From Roseiarcus sp963737365 (GTDB lineage Bacteria > Pseudomonadota > Alphaproteobacteria > Rhizobiales > Beijerinckiaceae), in NCBI GenBank assembly GCA_963737365.1, contig CAVTSD010000007.1, forward strand, positions 434,001 to 498,000: DNA of 64,000 bases, written 5' to 3'. Both the position numbers and the translations under genes were made by a program. The notes beneath the pieces were generated by a model. The model saw nothing but the letters and a program-made list of their open reading frames with translations. It searched no databases and was not told the origin of the DNA. Positions 24,673 to 33,914 of the stretch are shown piece by piece (position 1 is the first letter of the stretch; the number at the start of each line of letters is the position of its first letter).

Positions 24673-26232
24673 ATGAGCCATGCGTCTCTGCGTGCGGATT
24701 TCGAGGAGCTGATCGAGCTCGACGCGCCGGCCATCCAGGTGGCGACGGGTTGCGTCTTCACCGAGGGGCCGGTCTGGCATCCGGTTGATCATTATCTCCT
24801 GTTCTCGGACATGCCAGGCGACGTGCGGCGCCGATGGGATCCGCACGGCGGCGTGGTCGAGGTCAAGCGCCCGTCGAACAAATGCAACGGCATGACTTAT
24901 GACGCCGACCTCAACCTTATCGTCTGTGAGCATGCCACCTCAATGCTTGTCCGCGAGAGGCCGGATGGGGAGCGTGAAGTGATCGCAAGCCATTTCGAGG
25001 GCAAGGAGCTCAACAGTCCGAATGACGTTTGCGTGCGCTCCGACGGTGCGATCTATTTCACCGACCCCTATTACGGGCGCATGCCCGGCTTCGGAGTCGA
25101 GCGGCCGCGTGAACTTGGTTTTCAAGGCGTGTACCGTTTGCCGCCCAACGGCGGCGGTCTGGAACTCGTAGTCGATCGCGATCTGTTCGAGCAGCCGAAC
25201 GGTCTTTGCTTTTCGCCCGACGAGACGCTGCTCTACATCAACGACAGCGCGAAAAAGCTCATCCGTGTGTTCGATGTCGCATCCGACGGCTCCTTGTCGG
25301 AGGAGCGGCTCTTCGCCAGCGAAATCCAGTCGCCGTCGCAGCATGGCGGTCCCGACGGGATGAAATGCGACGAGCGCGGCAATGTCTGGGTGACCGGTCC
25401 GGGCGGCGTCTGGGTTTATGCCCCCTCGGGCGAGCTGATCGGAAAGCTGCACGTGCCGGAGAGCGTGGCCAATCTCGCCTGGGGCGGGACCGAACTGCGC
25501 ACCCTGTTCGTCACCGCGACGCATTCGGTCTATCGACTGACAACCAAGGTCGGCCCCCGGATCGAGCCTTACATGCGCGCGCACGCGGCCGTGAAAGATG
25601 CGTCTGCGCCTGGGGAGCCGGGGCTCGATCTCGATCCGCGCAGAGCTGTCCTCATCATTCAGGACATGCAGAACGACACGCTGAGCGAGGGCGGGGCGTT
25701 TGCTTCATCCGGCGCGCCTGCTCACGCGAAAGCGCAGAATGTGGTCGAAAATATCCGCCACGTCGCGGCGGCCGCTCGGGCCCATGGCGTTCCCGTCATT
25801 CATGTCTGGTTCGTTGTCGAACCGGGCGCGCCTGGCGTTACTCTGAACGCGCCGCTTTTCAAGGGCCTCGCCGAGCAGAAGGCCGTTGTGCGCGGAACCT
25901 GGGGCGCGGCCCCCGTCGAGGGGCTCGAGCCTGATCTTGGCGATTTCGTCGTCGAGAAGATGCGCATGAGCGCTTGGGAGGGAACTCGGCTCGAGACCAT
26001 TCTGAAGGCGCTCCACCGCGACACGATCATCAACACTGGCGCCTGGACCAACATGGCGATCGAGCACACAGCGCGCACCGGCGCGGATAAGGGCTATGTC
26101 ATCATCACGCCCGAGGATTGCTGCTCGACAATGAACGCAGAGTGGCACAAGGCTTCGATCGACTACGCGATGCGGAACGTGGCTGAGGTCACGAATGCGG
26201 AAGCGGTGATCGCGGCCTTGAAAGGTAGGTGA
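24673..26232 (+). CDS. SMP-30/gluconolactonase fused to isochorismatase-like domain
   Basis: A 519-residue two-domain protein. Residues about 20-305 form an SMP-30/gluconolactonase beta-propeller (FTEGPVWHP near 30, NSPNDVCVRSDGAIYFTDPYYG near 115, QPNGLCFSPDETLLY near 177). This domain hydrolyses sugar lactones with a bound divalent metal. From about 325 there is an isochorismatase-like hydrolase domain with RAVLIIQDMQND (catalytic Asp) and VVEKMRMSAW (Lys). The usual catalytic Cys position reads Ala in TNMAIEHTART. The start at 24673 has AAAGGGAAG upstream, and an upstream in-frame start is poor. It follows the sugar permeases on the same strand. Confidence 0.88.
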   Translation: MSHASLRADFEELIELDAPAIQVATGCVFTEGPVWHPVDHYLLFSDMPGDVRRRWDPHGGVVEVKRPSNKCNGMTYDADLNLIVCEHATSMLVRERPDGEREVIASHFEGKELNSPNDVCVRSDGAIYFTDPYYGRMPGFGVERPRELGFQGVYRLPPNGGGLELVVDRDLFEQPNGLCFSPDETLLYINDSAKKLIRVFDVASDGSLSEERLFASEIQSPSQHGGPDGMKCDERGNVWVTGPGGVWVYAPSGELIGKLHVPESVANLAWGGTELRTLFVTATHSVYRLTTKVGPRIEPYMRAHAAVKDASAPGEPGLDLDPRRAVLIIQDMQNDTLSEGGAFASSGAPAHAKAQNVVENIRHVAAAARAHGVPVIHVWFVVEPGAPGVTLNAPLFKGLAEQKAVVRGTWGAAPVEGLEPDLGDFVVEKMRMSAWEGTRLETILKALHRDTIINTGAWTNMAIEHTARTGADKGYVIITPEDCCSTMNAEWHKASIDYAMRNVAEVTNAEAVIAALKGR

Positions 26233-26249
26233 GGCGGAAGCGAGAGCGG

Positions 26250-26885
26250 TCAGGCCTCAAACAAATTCAGAATTTGTATCAGTTTAGCGACCGATCGATC
26301 GGCGCCGACGAACGGCTCGCCGGACGGGGAATAGCCGACCACATAGAGCCCCGCCGCGCGCGCCGAGCGGGCGCCTGCGCCGCTATCCTCGACCGCCACC
26401 GTCGCTTGCGGCTCTGCGCCGAGACGGCGAGCCGCTTCACGGTACGGTTCGGGATCGGGCTTGCCCGCGGAGACGTCCTCGAGGCTCATCGAGAACGCGA
26501 TGAACTTGCCGATGCCCAGCGCCTTGACGTTGGCGTCCACGATCCTGCGACCGGAATTCGACACGCAGGCTTGCGTCACTCCAAGCTCCGCAAGCTTGCG
26601 GACGGACTCGAGCGCGCCCGGAATGGGCGCAAGCTCGCCTGCATGAGCGACATAGTAAGCCTCGATCGCTGCGATCCATGTCTGGAACGACGAACTTAAG
26701 GGAAAGCGCGATTTGAGCGCCTTCCAGATGTCGACCGCGTGGACCCCGCGAAAGGCCTCGGGCTCGATGTCGCTGAGATCGACGGCGAGGGCGGCGCTCG
26801 CGGCGATGAGCGCACGCTGGTGAAGGGGCTCGCTATCGATGAGCGTGCCGTCGATGTCCCAGGCGACCGCGCGAAAGAGGCTCAC
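26250..26885 (-). CDS. HAD-family sugar phosphatase/phosphomutase-like
   Basis: A 211-residue haloacid dehalogenase-type hydrolase, subfamily of beta-phosphoglucomutase and sugar phosphatases. The nucleophile motif I is AWDIDGTLIDSEPLH (Asp near residue 10), motif II is CVSNSGRR (Ser/Asn near 110), with a Lys in AGKPDPEPY and motif III VAVEDSGAGARSAR near 162. An all-helical cap follows motif I. Its ATG overlaps the stop of the FGGY kinase by 4 bases, so the two are coupled and probably handle the same phosphorylated sugar. Confidence 0.88.
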   Translation of the reverse strand: MSLFRAVAWDIDGTLIDSEPLHQRALIAASAALAVDLSDIEPEAFRGVHAVDIWKALKSRFPLSSSFQTWIAAIEAYYVAHAGELAPIPGALESVRKLAELGVTQACVSNSGRRIVDANVKALGIGKFIAFSMSLEDVSAGKPDPEPYREAARRLGAEPQATVAVEDSGAGARSARAAGLYVVGYSPSGEPFVGADRSVAKLIQILNLFEA

Positions 26886-28396
26886 GATCCAACGCGCTCG
26901 GACCGGTCGGCGAGGCGGCGATAGAGGTCGCGGTAGCGGCGATAGCCGTGTCGGTAGACCTCTGCGGCTTCAAGATGAGGCTCGATCCGATCGGCGTGGC
27001 GGACGAGGGCGGAGATCGCCGACCAGTCGGAAGCGAGCCCCACGCCGATCGCGGCCGTCCAGGCGGCGCCGACGCAAGAGCCGGGATGGCCGGCGAGCCG
27101 CTGAAGCGGGCGCTGAAGGATATCAGCCACGATCTGCATCCAAATGCGGCTCGTCGAACCGCCGTCTGAAACGAAAAAGCGCTCGGTTCTATAGCCGATT
27201 GCGTTCATGACCTCGACATGATGCGCGATCGCATAAGCATAGGCCTCGAGCAAGGCCCGCCAAAGGTGGCCAATGTCGTGCGAGAGCGTCAGGCCGTCAA
27301 AGGTCGCGCGTGCGTTGGCGTCGTGGATCGGTGTCTTTTCGCCGAGAAAATAAGGCGTGATGACGAGCCCGTCGCTGCCGGCAGGACGGGCCTCGGCGAG
27401 CCGATCCAGCCATTGATGGATCGAGAGGCCGGCCGCGTCCGCACGCTGCTTTTCGCCGCCAGCGAACTGGCGAACGAACCAGTTGAGCGCTGAGCCGCCC
27501 GTCGCCATGCATCCGTTGGGGACGAAGAGGCCGGGCTTCAAATGGTAGTCGAGAAAGAGGCGTGGGTCGGGCCGCGCGTGATCGGTCGCTGTCAGAATGT
27601 CGACGGAGCCGCCAAATTTCAGCAGCACGTCGCCAGCGCTGACGATGCCGGCGCCAAGGGCCGAAGCGATGTGGTCGGCGGCGCCGCCAATGACGGGCGT
27701 TCCAGCTCTTAAGCCACTCTCCGCCGCGCCCCGGTCGGACACGACGCCAAGGATATCGCGCGATGCGATCTTGCGCGGCAATACGCCGCGCGGGATATGC
27801 GCAAGCGCGACCAGCGCATCGTCGATCGCATGCGTCGCGAGGTCGACAAATCCGGCCTCGAGCGCCCAGTTCTGCTCGATCGCGCGCTCCCCGGTGAGGC
27901 GCCAGTTGATATAGTCGTACGAGCCAAACACTGTGCCGATGCGCGCGAAGATTTCGGGTTCATGCCGCTCAATCCATCGGAGTTTGGCTGCAACGAGCTG
28001 CTGATTGATCCCGTTGCCGGCCTTGGCGAGAAATGCCTTTTCGTCGATCTCGGCGCGAAGCATCTCAACTTCGGCGCCGCAGCGCGCGTCGCTCTGCTGG
28101 ATGCTGGGCCTCAGCAGAAGCCCGTCGGAATCGAGCAGCACTACAGCAGGCAGCATTCCTGTGACGCCGACAGCGGCGATGTCGGAAGATGCAACGCCTG
28201 TCGTGCGCAAAAGCTCGCGCACGATTTCGCCGACGTTGCTCCACCATTGCTCGGGATCTTCCTCGGCCCACCCGACATAGTCTGACCACAGGGCGACCGG
28301 GCGCGAGGCGAGCGCAAGGGTCTCGTCAGGCGGCCGGATGAGAACGCCGATGGTCGAGGTCGTGCCGATGTCGAGGCCGAGAACGCAGGGTGTCAA
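26882..28396 (-). CDS. FGGY-family carbohydrate kinase, xylulokinase-like
   Basis: A 504-residue two-lobed ASKHA kinase that phosphorylates a keto-sugar or polyol with ATP. The N-terminal phosphate loop is GLDIGTTSTIG at residue 7, followed by WAEEDPEQWW. VGVTGMLPAVVLLD and the VIGGAADHIASALGAG region near 240 are typical of xylulokinases, and the C-terminal lobe carries FFVSDGGSTSRIWMQIVADI near 410. Length is normal. It lies upstream of, and overlaps, the HAD gene. The sugar is unknown. Confidence 0.88.
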   Translation of the reverse strand: MTPCVLGLDIGTTSTIGVLIRPPDETLALASRPVALWSDYVGWAEEDPEQWWSNVGEIVRELLRTTGVASSDIAAVGVTGMLPAVVLLDSDGLLLRPSIQQSDARCGAEVEMLRAEIDEKAFLAKAGNGINQQLVAAKLRWIERHEPEIFARIGTVFGSYDYINWRLTGERAIEQNWALEAGFVDLATHAIDDALVALAHIPRGVLPRKIASRDILGVVSDRGAAESGLRAGTPVIGGAADHIASALGAGIVSAGDVLLKFGGSVDILTATDHARPDPRLFLDYHLKPGLFVPNGCMATGGSALNWFVRQFAGGEKQRADAAGLSIHQWLDRLAEARPAGSDGLVITPYFLGEKTPIHDANARATFDGLTLSHDIGHLWRALLEAYAYAIAHHVEVMNAIGYRTERFFVSDGGSTSRIWMQIVADILQRPLQRLAGHPGSCVGAAWTAAIGVGLASDWSAISALVRHADRIEPHLEAAEVYRHGYRRYRDLYRRLADRSERVGS

Positions 28397-28505
28397 GTCG
28401 CGACGGTCTTGCTTTGTCGTACACGCGAGCGGGGGTATCGAAACTCGCGTTCGTGCGAAGCTGTCATGGATTCCCGCGTTCCCGAGAAGGACATGGTGGG
28501 CGTCA

Positions 28506-29306
28506 TCACCTTAGCTTCGCCACGGCGTCCATGAAGCGTTTGACGCGTGCGCGGTCGACCGGATTCCAAGTGTTTCCGTCCACCTTGAAATGTGTCCCGA
28601 TCACGACGCCATCCGAGATGGCGAGAATGTCGCGGACATTGTCGATGGTGACGCCTGTGTTGGCGAGGACGGGAACGTCCGGAACCGCTTCGCGGACCAT
28701 TTTGAGGTCGGAACGGTCGACTGGATCTCCGGTTAAGGGGCCCGAAACCAGGATCCCATCCGCAAGCGATGAGAAGACCGCGCTTTTCGCGCGTAAGGCG
28801 ATGGGCCGCGCATCGAGCGAGTGCGCGAACTCCGCGTTGATGTTGAAGAGGAGCTTCATGTCGTCGCGGCCGAGACTCTGGCGAAGCCGTAGAGCGCCGG
28901 CGCAATCGGCCTGCCAGAGCCCCATGTCGGAAGCGAAGAGGCCGGAGAAAATCTCGCGCACGAAGCTCGCGCCCGTCGCGCCTGCAATGGCAACGCTTGC
29001 GAACGGATCCCAGAGGTAATTGACGCCGAATGGAACCGTGAGATGCGGCTTCACAGCCTGGACGACGGCGGTCATCCCGGCAATGCCTTCGGGGGGCGCT
29101 TTGAGGACATAGGGGCGGTCGTTTTCGTTGCCGAACATGATGGCGTCGACGCCGCCTGCTTGCAGAGCATCGATGTCCTTGAGTACGCCTTCGATCAATT
29201 TGCCGACGCCCCCGTCCGCCTCGTACAGCGGCGACCCTGGAAGGGCGCCGATATGCGCCATCGCGATCACGACTTTCGTCTTGTCGCCGAAGAAGTCGAA
29301 AACCAT
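28506..29306 (-). CDS. BtpA/SgcQ family TIM-barrel protein
   Basis: A 266-residue protein of the BtpA/SgcQ family. Typical segments are VIAMAHIGALPGSPLY near residue 15, VDAIMFGNENDRPY near 50, FGVNYLWDP, and VLANTGVTIDNV near 215. BtpA was described in photosystem I stability in cyanobacteria, and SgcQ lies in a sugar catabolism cluster of E. coli; the biochemical activity is not settled. Here it is next to a sugar kinase, so a carbohydrate role is more likely. An ATG at 29342 gives 12 extra residues, but 29306 starts at the conserved region. A 109-base gap with repeat-like sequence separates it from the kinase. Confidence 0.82.
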   Translation of the reverse strand: MVFDFFGDKTKVVIAMAHIGALPGSPLYEADGGVGKLIEGVLKDIDALQAGGVDAIMFGNENDRPYVLKAPPEGIAGMTAVVQAVKPHLTVPFGVNYLWDPFASVAIAGATGASFVREIFSGLFASDMGLWQADCAGALRLRQSLGRDDMKLLFNINAEFAHSLDARPIALRAKSAVFSSLADGILVSGPLTGDPVDRSDLKMVREAVPDVPVLANTGVTIDNVRDILAISDGVVIGTHFKVDGNTWNPVDRARVKRFMDAVAKLR

Positions 29307-29475
29307 AGCTGGAGGTCCTGAGGCGCGTGGCGCTTGATCCATTGCGCCGATGTTTAAAGGGATCTCGCGGCGTGCGGCAAACTAGCGCTTAGCGTGACGC
29401 GATCAAACAAAAAGCGCCTTCGCGGCTTCCGTTTTTGTTGATATGGCTGGCGCCCTCGCAAGTGGGAAGAGATCA

Positions 29476-30267
29476 ATGCCGGCGTCCAGTTCGCCTTATA
29501 CTGAACTCAACGGCAAGCGCGCTTTCGTAACCGGGGCCGCTCAAGGCATCGGCCGCGCCATTGCGCACGCGCTCGCGCAAAGCGGCGTGAAAGTGGCGAT
29601 CGCCGACATCGATGGGCACGCAGCGCGGCGAACAGCAAAGGAGATCGGCGAAAGCGCCTTCCCTGTCGAGATCGACGTGCGCGAGCGCGCATCGGTGGAA
29701 CGCGCGTTCGGCGAAGCGGTCAAGCATCTCGGGGGCTGCGACATCTGCATCGCCAATGCTGGCGTGTCGACCATGAGCCGTGCGCTCGACCTTATCGACG
29801 CGGACTGGGACTTCAATTTTGCCGTCAATGCGCGCGGCGTCTTCCTGACCAATCAGATCGCGGCCCGGCATTTTGTCGCTGCGGGCGCAGGCTGCATCGT
29901 CAACACCGCCTCGCTCGCGGCGAAGGTTGGCGCGCCCTTGCTTGCGCATTATTCTGCGTCGAAGTTCGCGGTGCTCGGCTGGACCCAGGCCCTTGCACGC
30001 GAGCTTGCGCCGAATGGCATTCGCGTGAACGCGGTGTGCCCAGGCTTCGTGAAGACCGGCATGCAGTCGCGTGAGATCGAATGGGAGGCCAGTCTGCGCA
30101 ATGTATCGCCGCAGCGAGTTGCCGACGATTATCTGGCGCAGACGCCGCTCGGACGGCTCGAGGAGCCGGAGGACGTCGCCGACGTCGTGGTGTTCCTGTG
30201 CTCGGACAAAGCGCGATTTATGACCGGGCAGGGGATCAATGTGACCGGCGGCGTCTACATGACATGA
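29476..30267 (+). CDS. SDR oxidoreductase of the sugar/polyol locus
   Basis: A 263-residue classical SDR with TGAAQGIG near residue 19, IANAG near 93, the catalytic YSASK near 165, and the terminal ITVGG-like NVTGGVYMT. It resembles polyol (sorbitol/mannitol/xylitol-type) dehydrogenases and 3-oxoacyl-ACP reductases. It is divergent from the BtpA/SgcQ-like gene. Start at 29476 is preferred over 29443 because GGGAAGAG sits 5-12 bases before it. In context it probably oxidises or reduces an intermediate of the imported sugar (inference). Confidence 0.85.
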   Translation: MPASSSPYTELNGKRAFVTGAAQGIGRAIAHALAQSGVKVAIADIDGHAARRTAKEIGESAFPVEIDVRERASVERAFGEAVKHLGGCDICIANAGVSTMSRALDLIDADWDFNFAVNARGVFLTNQIAARHFVAAGAGCIVNTASLAAKVGAPLLAHYSASKFAVLGWTQALARELAPNGIRVNAVCPGFVKTGMQSREIEWEASLRNVSPQRVADDYLAQTPLGRLEEPEDVADVVVFLCSDKARFMTGQGINVTGGVYMT

Positions 30268-30477
30268 TGCAGCGCGTTTGGCGGGCGCAACAATTCGGAC
30301 CGAGAGAGCGAAATTCGCGCTGACCCGCGGACTCGAGCCTGATGAACGCCGGGGACGAGGCCAGGCCTTGGTATCCGTCTGAAAGTGACCTACGGTCCTC
30401 GTTCGAGGAACGTGCTGTTTGTTCAAGTATAACGTCTCCTTTCCTCATCTTGGTGCGTCAATAGCCTCGGATTCAAC

Positions 30478-32403
30478 ATGGCCCTCGTCAAAAGTTCGAA
30501 AGTCGCCGCCCGGATGCTCAAACCGGCCGCAATTCAGAGCCCGTCGCAACGGAAGCCGCTCGCCAACCCTGCCTCTCCAACGCAAAAGGCCGGCGCCCGC
30601 ACCCCCGAAGCCCTTTTCGAGCGAGTCGCGGCGGCGACGGAGGAATTTGCAACCGGACTGACGCAAGCTTCAGCGGCGGCCGAGCAATTGCGCAAGTCGA
30701 TGGAGCAGATCGCCGGCGGCGCCGAAGAAGCCGCCGGCGCGTCGCAGGAGCAGTTCGTCGCGATCAGGCAGATAGTCAACGGCCTTCGAACGTCGCGCGG
30801 CGAAACAGACGCCTTACGCCAACGCACGGATGCCGTGCAGCTTATGCTCGGCGACGCGGCCGAGCGGATCGCCGCCTCGGCTAGCGCGATCGAGCGCAAC
30901 GCGCAACGGCAAGGCGCGACGATCGAGATCATTGTGGAACTCGAGCGCCGCGCGAAGGATATTGGCGAGATCACCCAAACGGTAAGCCGCATCGCCGACC
31001 AGACCAACCTCTTGGCGTTGAACGCCGCGATCGAGGCGGCGCGCGCGGGCGATCATGGGCGCGGCTTTGCTGTGGTCGCTGACGAGGTGCGGGCGCTGGC
31101 GGAGACGTCCGACAAAAGCTCTCAGGACGTCAAGCGACTGGCAGGGGAGATTCAGGTCGATGTCGGCGGAGTGGTCGGCGCAGTCAAGAAAGCCGCTGAG
31201 ATGTCTGCGACCGAGGCCAAGGCCGCTGCCGCTCTCGTAGAGACTCTCGAAAATCGACGGGAGGACATGCGGCGGATCGCCAAAGGCAGCGAGGAAATGC
31301 TAAACGCGGCGCTCGAGGCCGAACGAGCGGCGTCCGAAGCGCAGAAAGGCGCCGAACAGGTCGCCAGCGCCGCCGAGCAACAATCCGCGGGGGCGGGCGA
31401 AGCGCAAAGGGCGGTCCAGGAGCAGGCCAAGTCGCTCGATCAGGGACAGACAGCCGCGCGCTCGCTTGCGGCGCTGGCCGAAAGTCTTCGCGGCGGAACG
31501 GCGGGCAGGTCGGCCTCGGAGCAAATCGGCGCGGCTGCCGAGGAGCTTTCGGCTACGATTCAGGAACTGACGAACGCCGCCACGCAAATCATGACGGCGG
31601 TTCAACAAATCGAACGCGGCTCGCAACAGCAAGCGTCCACCAGTCACGAAACATCAGTGGCGCTTGTGGAGATTGAAAACAGCGGCAAGCTCGCGCAGAA
31701 GACGAGCGGCGTTTCCAGTGAGCGGGTCTTGCAGATGGAGGCTGCGTTAAAGGAGTGCCGCTCGGCCGTCGCGCGGTTGGTCGACGGAGTCGACAAGGCG
31801 CTCTCGAATACGCGAACGAGCCTGGGGACGATCGAGCGTTCGCAAATGGTTGGGCGCCGCATTGAAAAGATTGTTGACGCCATCGCCTTGATGGCGGTGC
31901 AGACGAGCATGCTGGCGGTGAGCGGTTTGGTCGAGGCCGCGCGCGCTGGCGACGCCGGACGCGGTTTTGCGGTTGTGTCGAACGACATCAGGAGCCTGGC
32001 GCGCGAAGCGTCGCAGAATGTCGAGCGGGCGAAAGACACAGTTCTGGGGATTATCGATCAGATCGGGACGCTGAAGCGCGATCTCGAAGAGATCGCCGAG
32101 AACGCCGAACGCGAGGGCCAGGCAAACCGCGCTGTATTCGCGGCGCTCGACAAGGTGGATGGCGACATGGCGGCGTTAAGCGGCGCCAATCAAGCAATTC
32201 TCGAAGGGGCCGAGATCATTTTGGGGAGTGTCGCCGAGGCGGCGGCCGGCGCGCGCCAGATCGCGGCCGCGGCCGAACAGGCGCGCAACGCGTCCCGGGA
32301 GGCGGCGGCGGCGTCGACCGAACAGGCCCAGGGCGCCGACGATCTGGCGGCGGCGATCGAGGAGATCGCGTCTCTTGCCGATGCTTTGAAGCCGCGGGCA
32401 TGA
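30478..32403 (+). CDS. Soluble chemoreceptor with two signalling tips
   Basis: A 641-residue methyl-accepting chemotaxis-type protein with no membrane helix and no recognisable sensor domain. Almost all of it is predicted coiled coil. The signalling hairpin occurs twice: at about 171-210 (QTNLLALNAAIEAARAGDHG) and at about 463-515 (QTSMLAVSGLVEAARAGDAG). The first is near consensus and the second is diverged. It heads the chemosensory operon and overlaps the CheW gene by 4 bases. Expected to be cytoplasmic, forming arrays with CheA and the triple CheW. Signal sensed is unknown. Confidence 0.85.
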   Translation: MALVKSSKVAARMLKPAAIQSPSQRKPLANPASPTQKAGARTPEALFERVAAATEEFATGLTQASAAAEQLRKSMEQIAGGAEEAAGASQEQFVAIRQIVNGLRTSRGETDALRQRTDAVQLMLGDAAERIAASASAIERNAQRQGATIEIIVELERRAKDIGEITQTVSRIADQTNLLALNAAIEAARAGDHGRGFAVVADEVRALAETSDKSSQDVKRLAGEIQVDVGGVVGAVKKAAEMSATEAKAAAALVETLENRREDMRRIAKGSEEMLNAALEAERAASEAQKGAEQVASAAEQQSAGAGEAQRAVQEQAKSLDQGQTAARSLAALAESLRGGTAGRSASEQIGAAAEELSATIQELTNAATQIMTAVQQIERGSQQQASTSHETSVALVEIENSGKLAQKTSGVSSERVLQMEAALKECRSAVARLVDGVDKALSNTRTSLGTIERSQMVGRRIEKIVDAIALMAVQTSMLAVSGLVEAARAGDAGRGFAVVSNDIRSLAREASQNVERAKDTVLGIIDQIGTLKRDLEEIAENAEREGQANRAVFAALDKVDGDMAALSGANQAILEGAEIILGSVAEAAAGARQIAAAAEQARNASREAAAASTEQAQGADDLAAAIEEIASLADALKPRA

Positions 32404-33914
32404 ATAGCGCGGTCATCCCGCAAACCTTGAGCCTCGCGAGGCGCCGCTTCCTTGCCTTCCGCCTTGCGGAACGAGTCTTTGCTCTGCCGGCCGAGATGGT
32501 GGCGGAGGTGATTCGGGTCCCTTCGGCGGCGCGCGTACCGCAGGCGCCCCGGGCGCTCATCGGCGTTGCAAACCTGCGCGGCGCCGTCCTTCCGATCGTG
32601 AGCCTGCGGGCTATGCTGGATCTCGAAGTCGAGCAGAGCGCCGCTTCGCGTGCGATTGTCCTCGGTGGAGGCGCTCCCGTCGCGATCGTGGTGGACGCGA
32701 TCGATGGGCTCGTCACGATCGACGCCCAGCGGATCGAAACGCGATCGGCGGAGCTCAGCGTCGAAGCGGGCGAGCGACTGATCGGCGCCTTTCCACTGGG
32801 CGACGGCCAGAGCGCCGCGAAGATCTTGGATGTCCAGGCGCTTCTAGCCGAAACGTTCGCCCGGCGCACCCGCCCGAACCAGTCAAACGAAGCACGCAGG
32901 GCGGTCGCGCCGGACGCGCATGAAGAAGCAGCGGAGGGGCGCGAGACGTTCGTCACGTTCGACGTTGCCGGCCAGGAATTTGCTCTCGATCTTGCCATCG
33001 TTCAGGAGATCATCGCACTGCCTGGCGCCATCGCGGCGCCGCCGCGCGCTGATTCGGCGGTCGCAGGCATGGTGGCGCTTCGCGAGCAATTGCTTCCCCT
33101 GGTTTCAATGCGCGAATTGCTCGGCTTTGCGGCTGCCCCCATTTCGGAAACGCGCGCAAAAGTCATCGTCGCATCCGTTGGCGGGGGGCTCGTCGGTTTC
33201 ATCGCCGATCGCGCCCGCGCTGTCATCTCCGCCAACCCAGCGTTGATCGATCCCGTGCCGCAAGTGATTGAGGCGCGTTTGGGCGGCGAGGCTCGTATAA
33301 AATCGATCTATCGCGGCGAAGATGGACGGCGGCTGGTTTCGATCCTCGCGCCGGAACAGCTCTTTCGGGGGGACGTCATGAAACGGCTCGACGAAGTCCG
33401 CGCTGCGGCGCCGCAGCCGCAGACCAACCGGGCGAGCGAGGAGCGAAAGTTTCTGGTCTTTCGGCTGGGGGAGGATGAATTCGGCTTGCCGGTGGAAGCG
33501 GTGGTCGAAGTGGCGCGCGCGCCGGATCGGATCACCCGCGTCCCCAAGGCGCCCAAATTCCTGGAAGGAGTTATCAATCTCCGCGGCGCTGTTGTTCCCG
33601 TTGTCGATCAGCGGCAGCGTTTCGATATCCCGCGGCTCGATGGGGGCGAGGGGCGTCGCCTTGTCGTTGTGCAAAGCGGACGCCACCGCGCCGGCCTGAT
33701 CGTCGACAGCGTTTCCGAAGTGTTGCGCGCGACTGCTGACGCCATCAAGGAGACGCCCGAGCTCACCGAAGAAATTGCGCGTCTTGTGCATGGCGTGATC
33801 ACTATCGGGTCCGAGGGACGCATGATCCTTATTTTGGATCCGGCTGAGCTTCTGACGCGAGCCGAGCGCGGCCTGCTCGACAAGTTCGAGAGCAGCGCTC
33901 AGGCGCCTTCGTGA
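32400..33914 (+). CDS. cheW: Triple CheW-domain adaptor
   Basis: A 504-residue protein with three CheW domains in tandem, beginning near residues 14 (FLAFRLAERVFALPAEMV), 181 (FVTFDVAGQEFALDLAIV) and 350 (FLVFRLGEDEFGLPVEAV). Each has the conserved NLRG- or LREQ-type loop with LPIVSL, LPLVSM or VPVVDQ behind it. CheW couples receptors to CheA. Three domains on one chain could bridge several CheA or receptor units. Coupled by 4-base overlaps to the MCP and CheB genes. Confidence 0.92.
   Translation: MNSAVIPQTLSLARRRFLAFRLAERVFALPAEMVAEVIRVPSAARVPQAPRALIGVANLRGAVLPIVSLRAMLDLEVEQSAASRAIVLGGGAPVAIVVDAIDGLVTIDAQRIETRSAELSVEAGERLIGAFPLGDGQSAAKILDVQALLAETFARRTRPNQSNEARRAVAPDAHEEAAEGRETFVTFDVAGQEFALDLAIVQEIIALPGAIAAPPRADSAVAGMVALREQLLPLVSMRELLGFAAAPISETRAKVIVASVGGGLVGFIADRARAVISANPALIDPVPQVIEARLGGEARIKSIYRGEDGRRLVSILAPEQLFRGDVMKRLDEVRAAAPQPQTNRASEERKFLVFRLGEDEFGLPVEAVVEVARAPDRITRVPKAPKFLEGVINLRGAVVPVVDQRQRFDIPRLDGGEGRRLVVVQSGRHRAGLIVDSVSEVLRATADAIKETPELTEEIARLVHGVITIGSEGRMILILDPAELLTRAERGLLDKFESSAQAPS

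Noticed and set aside
28397..28505. Gap sequence with GTCATGGATTCCCGCG as another copy of the 22600 repeat
   Set aside because: Only short partial similarity and no matching second arm; too weak to call a repeat.
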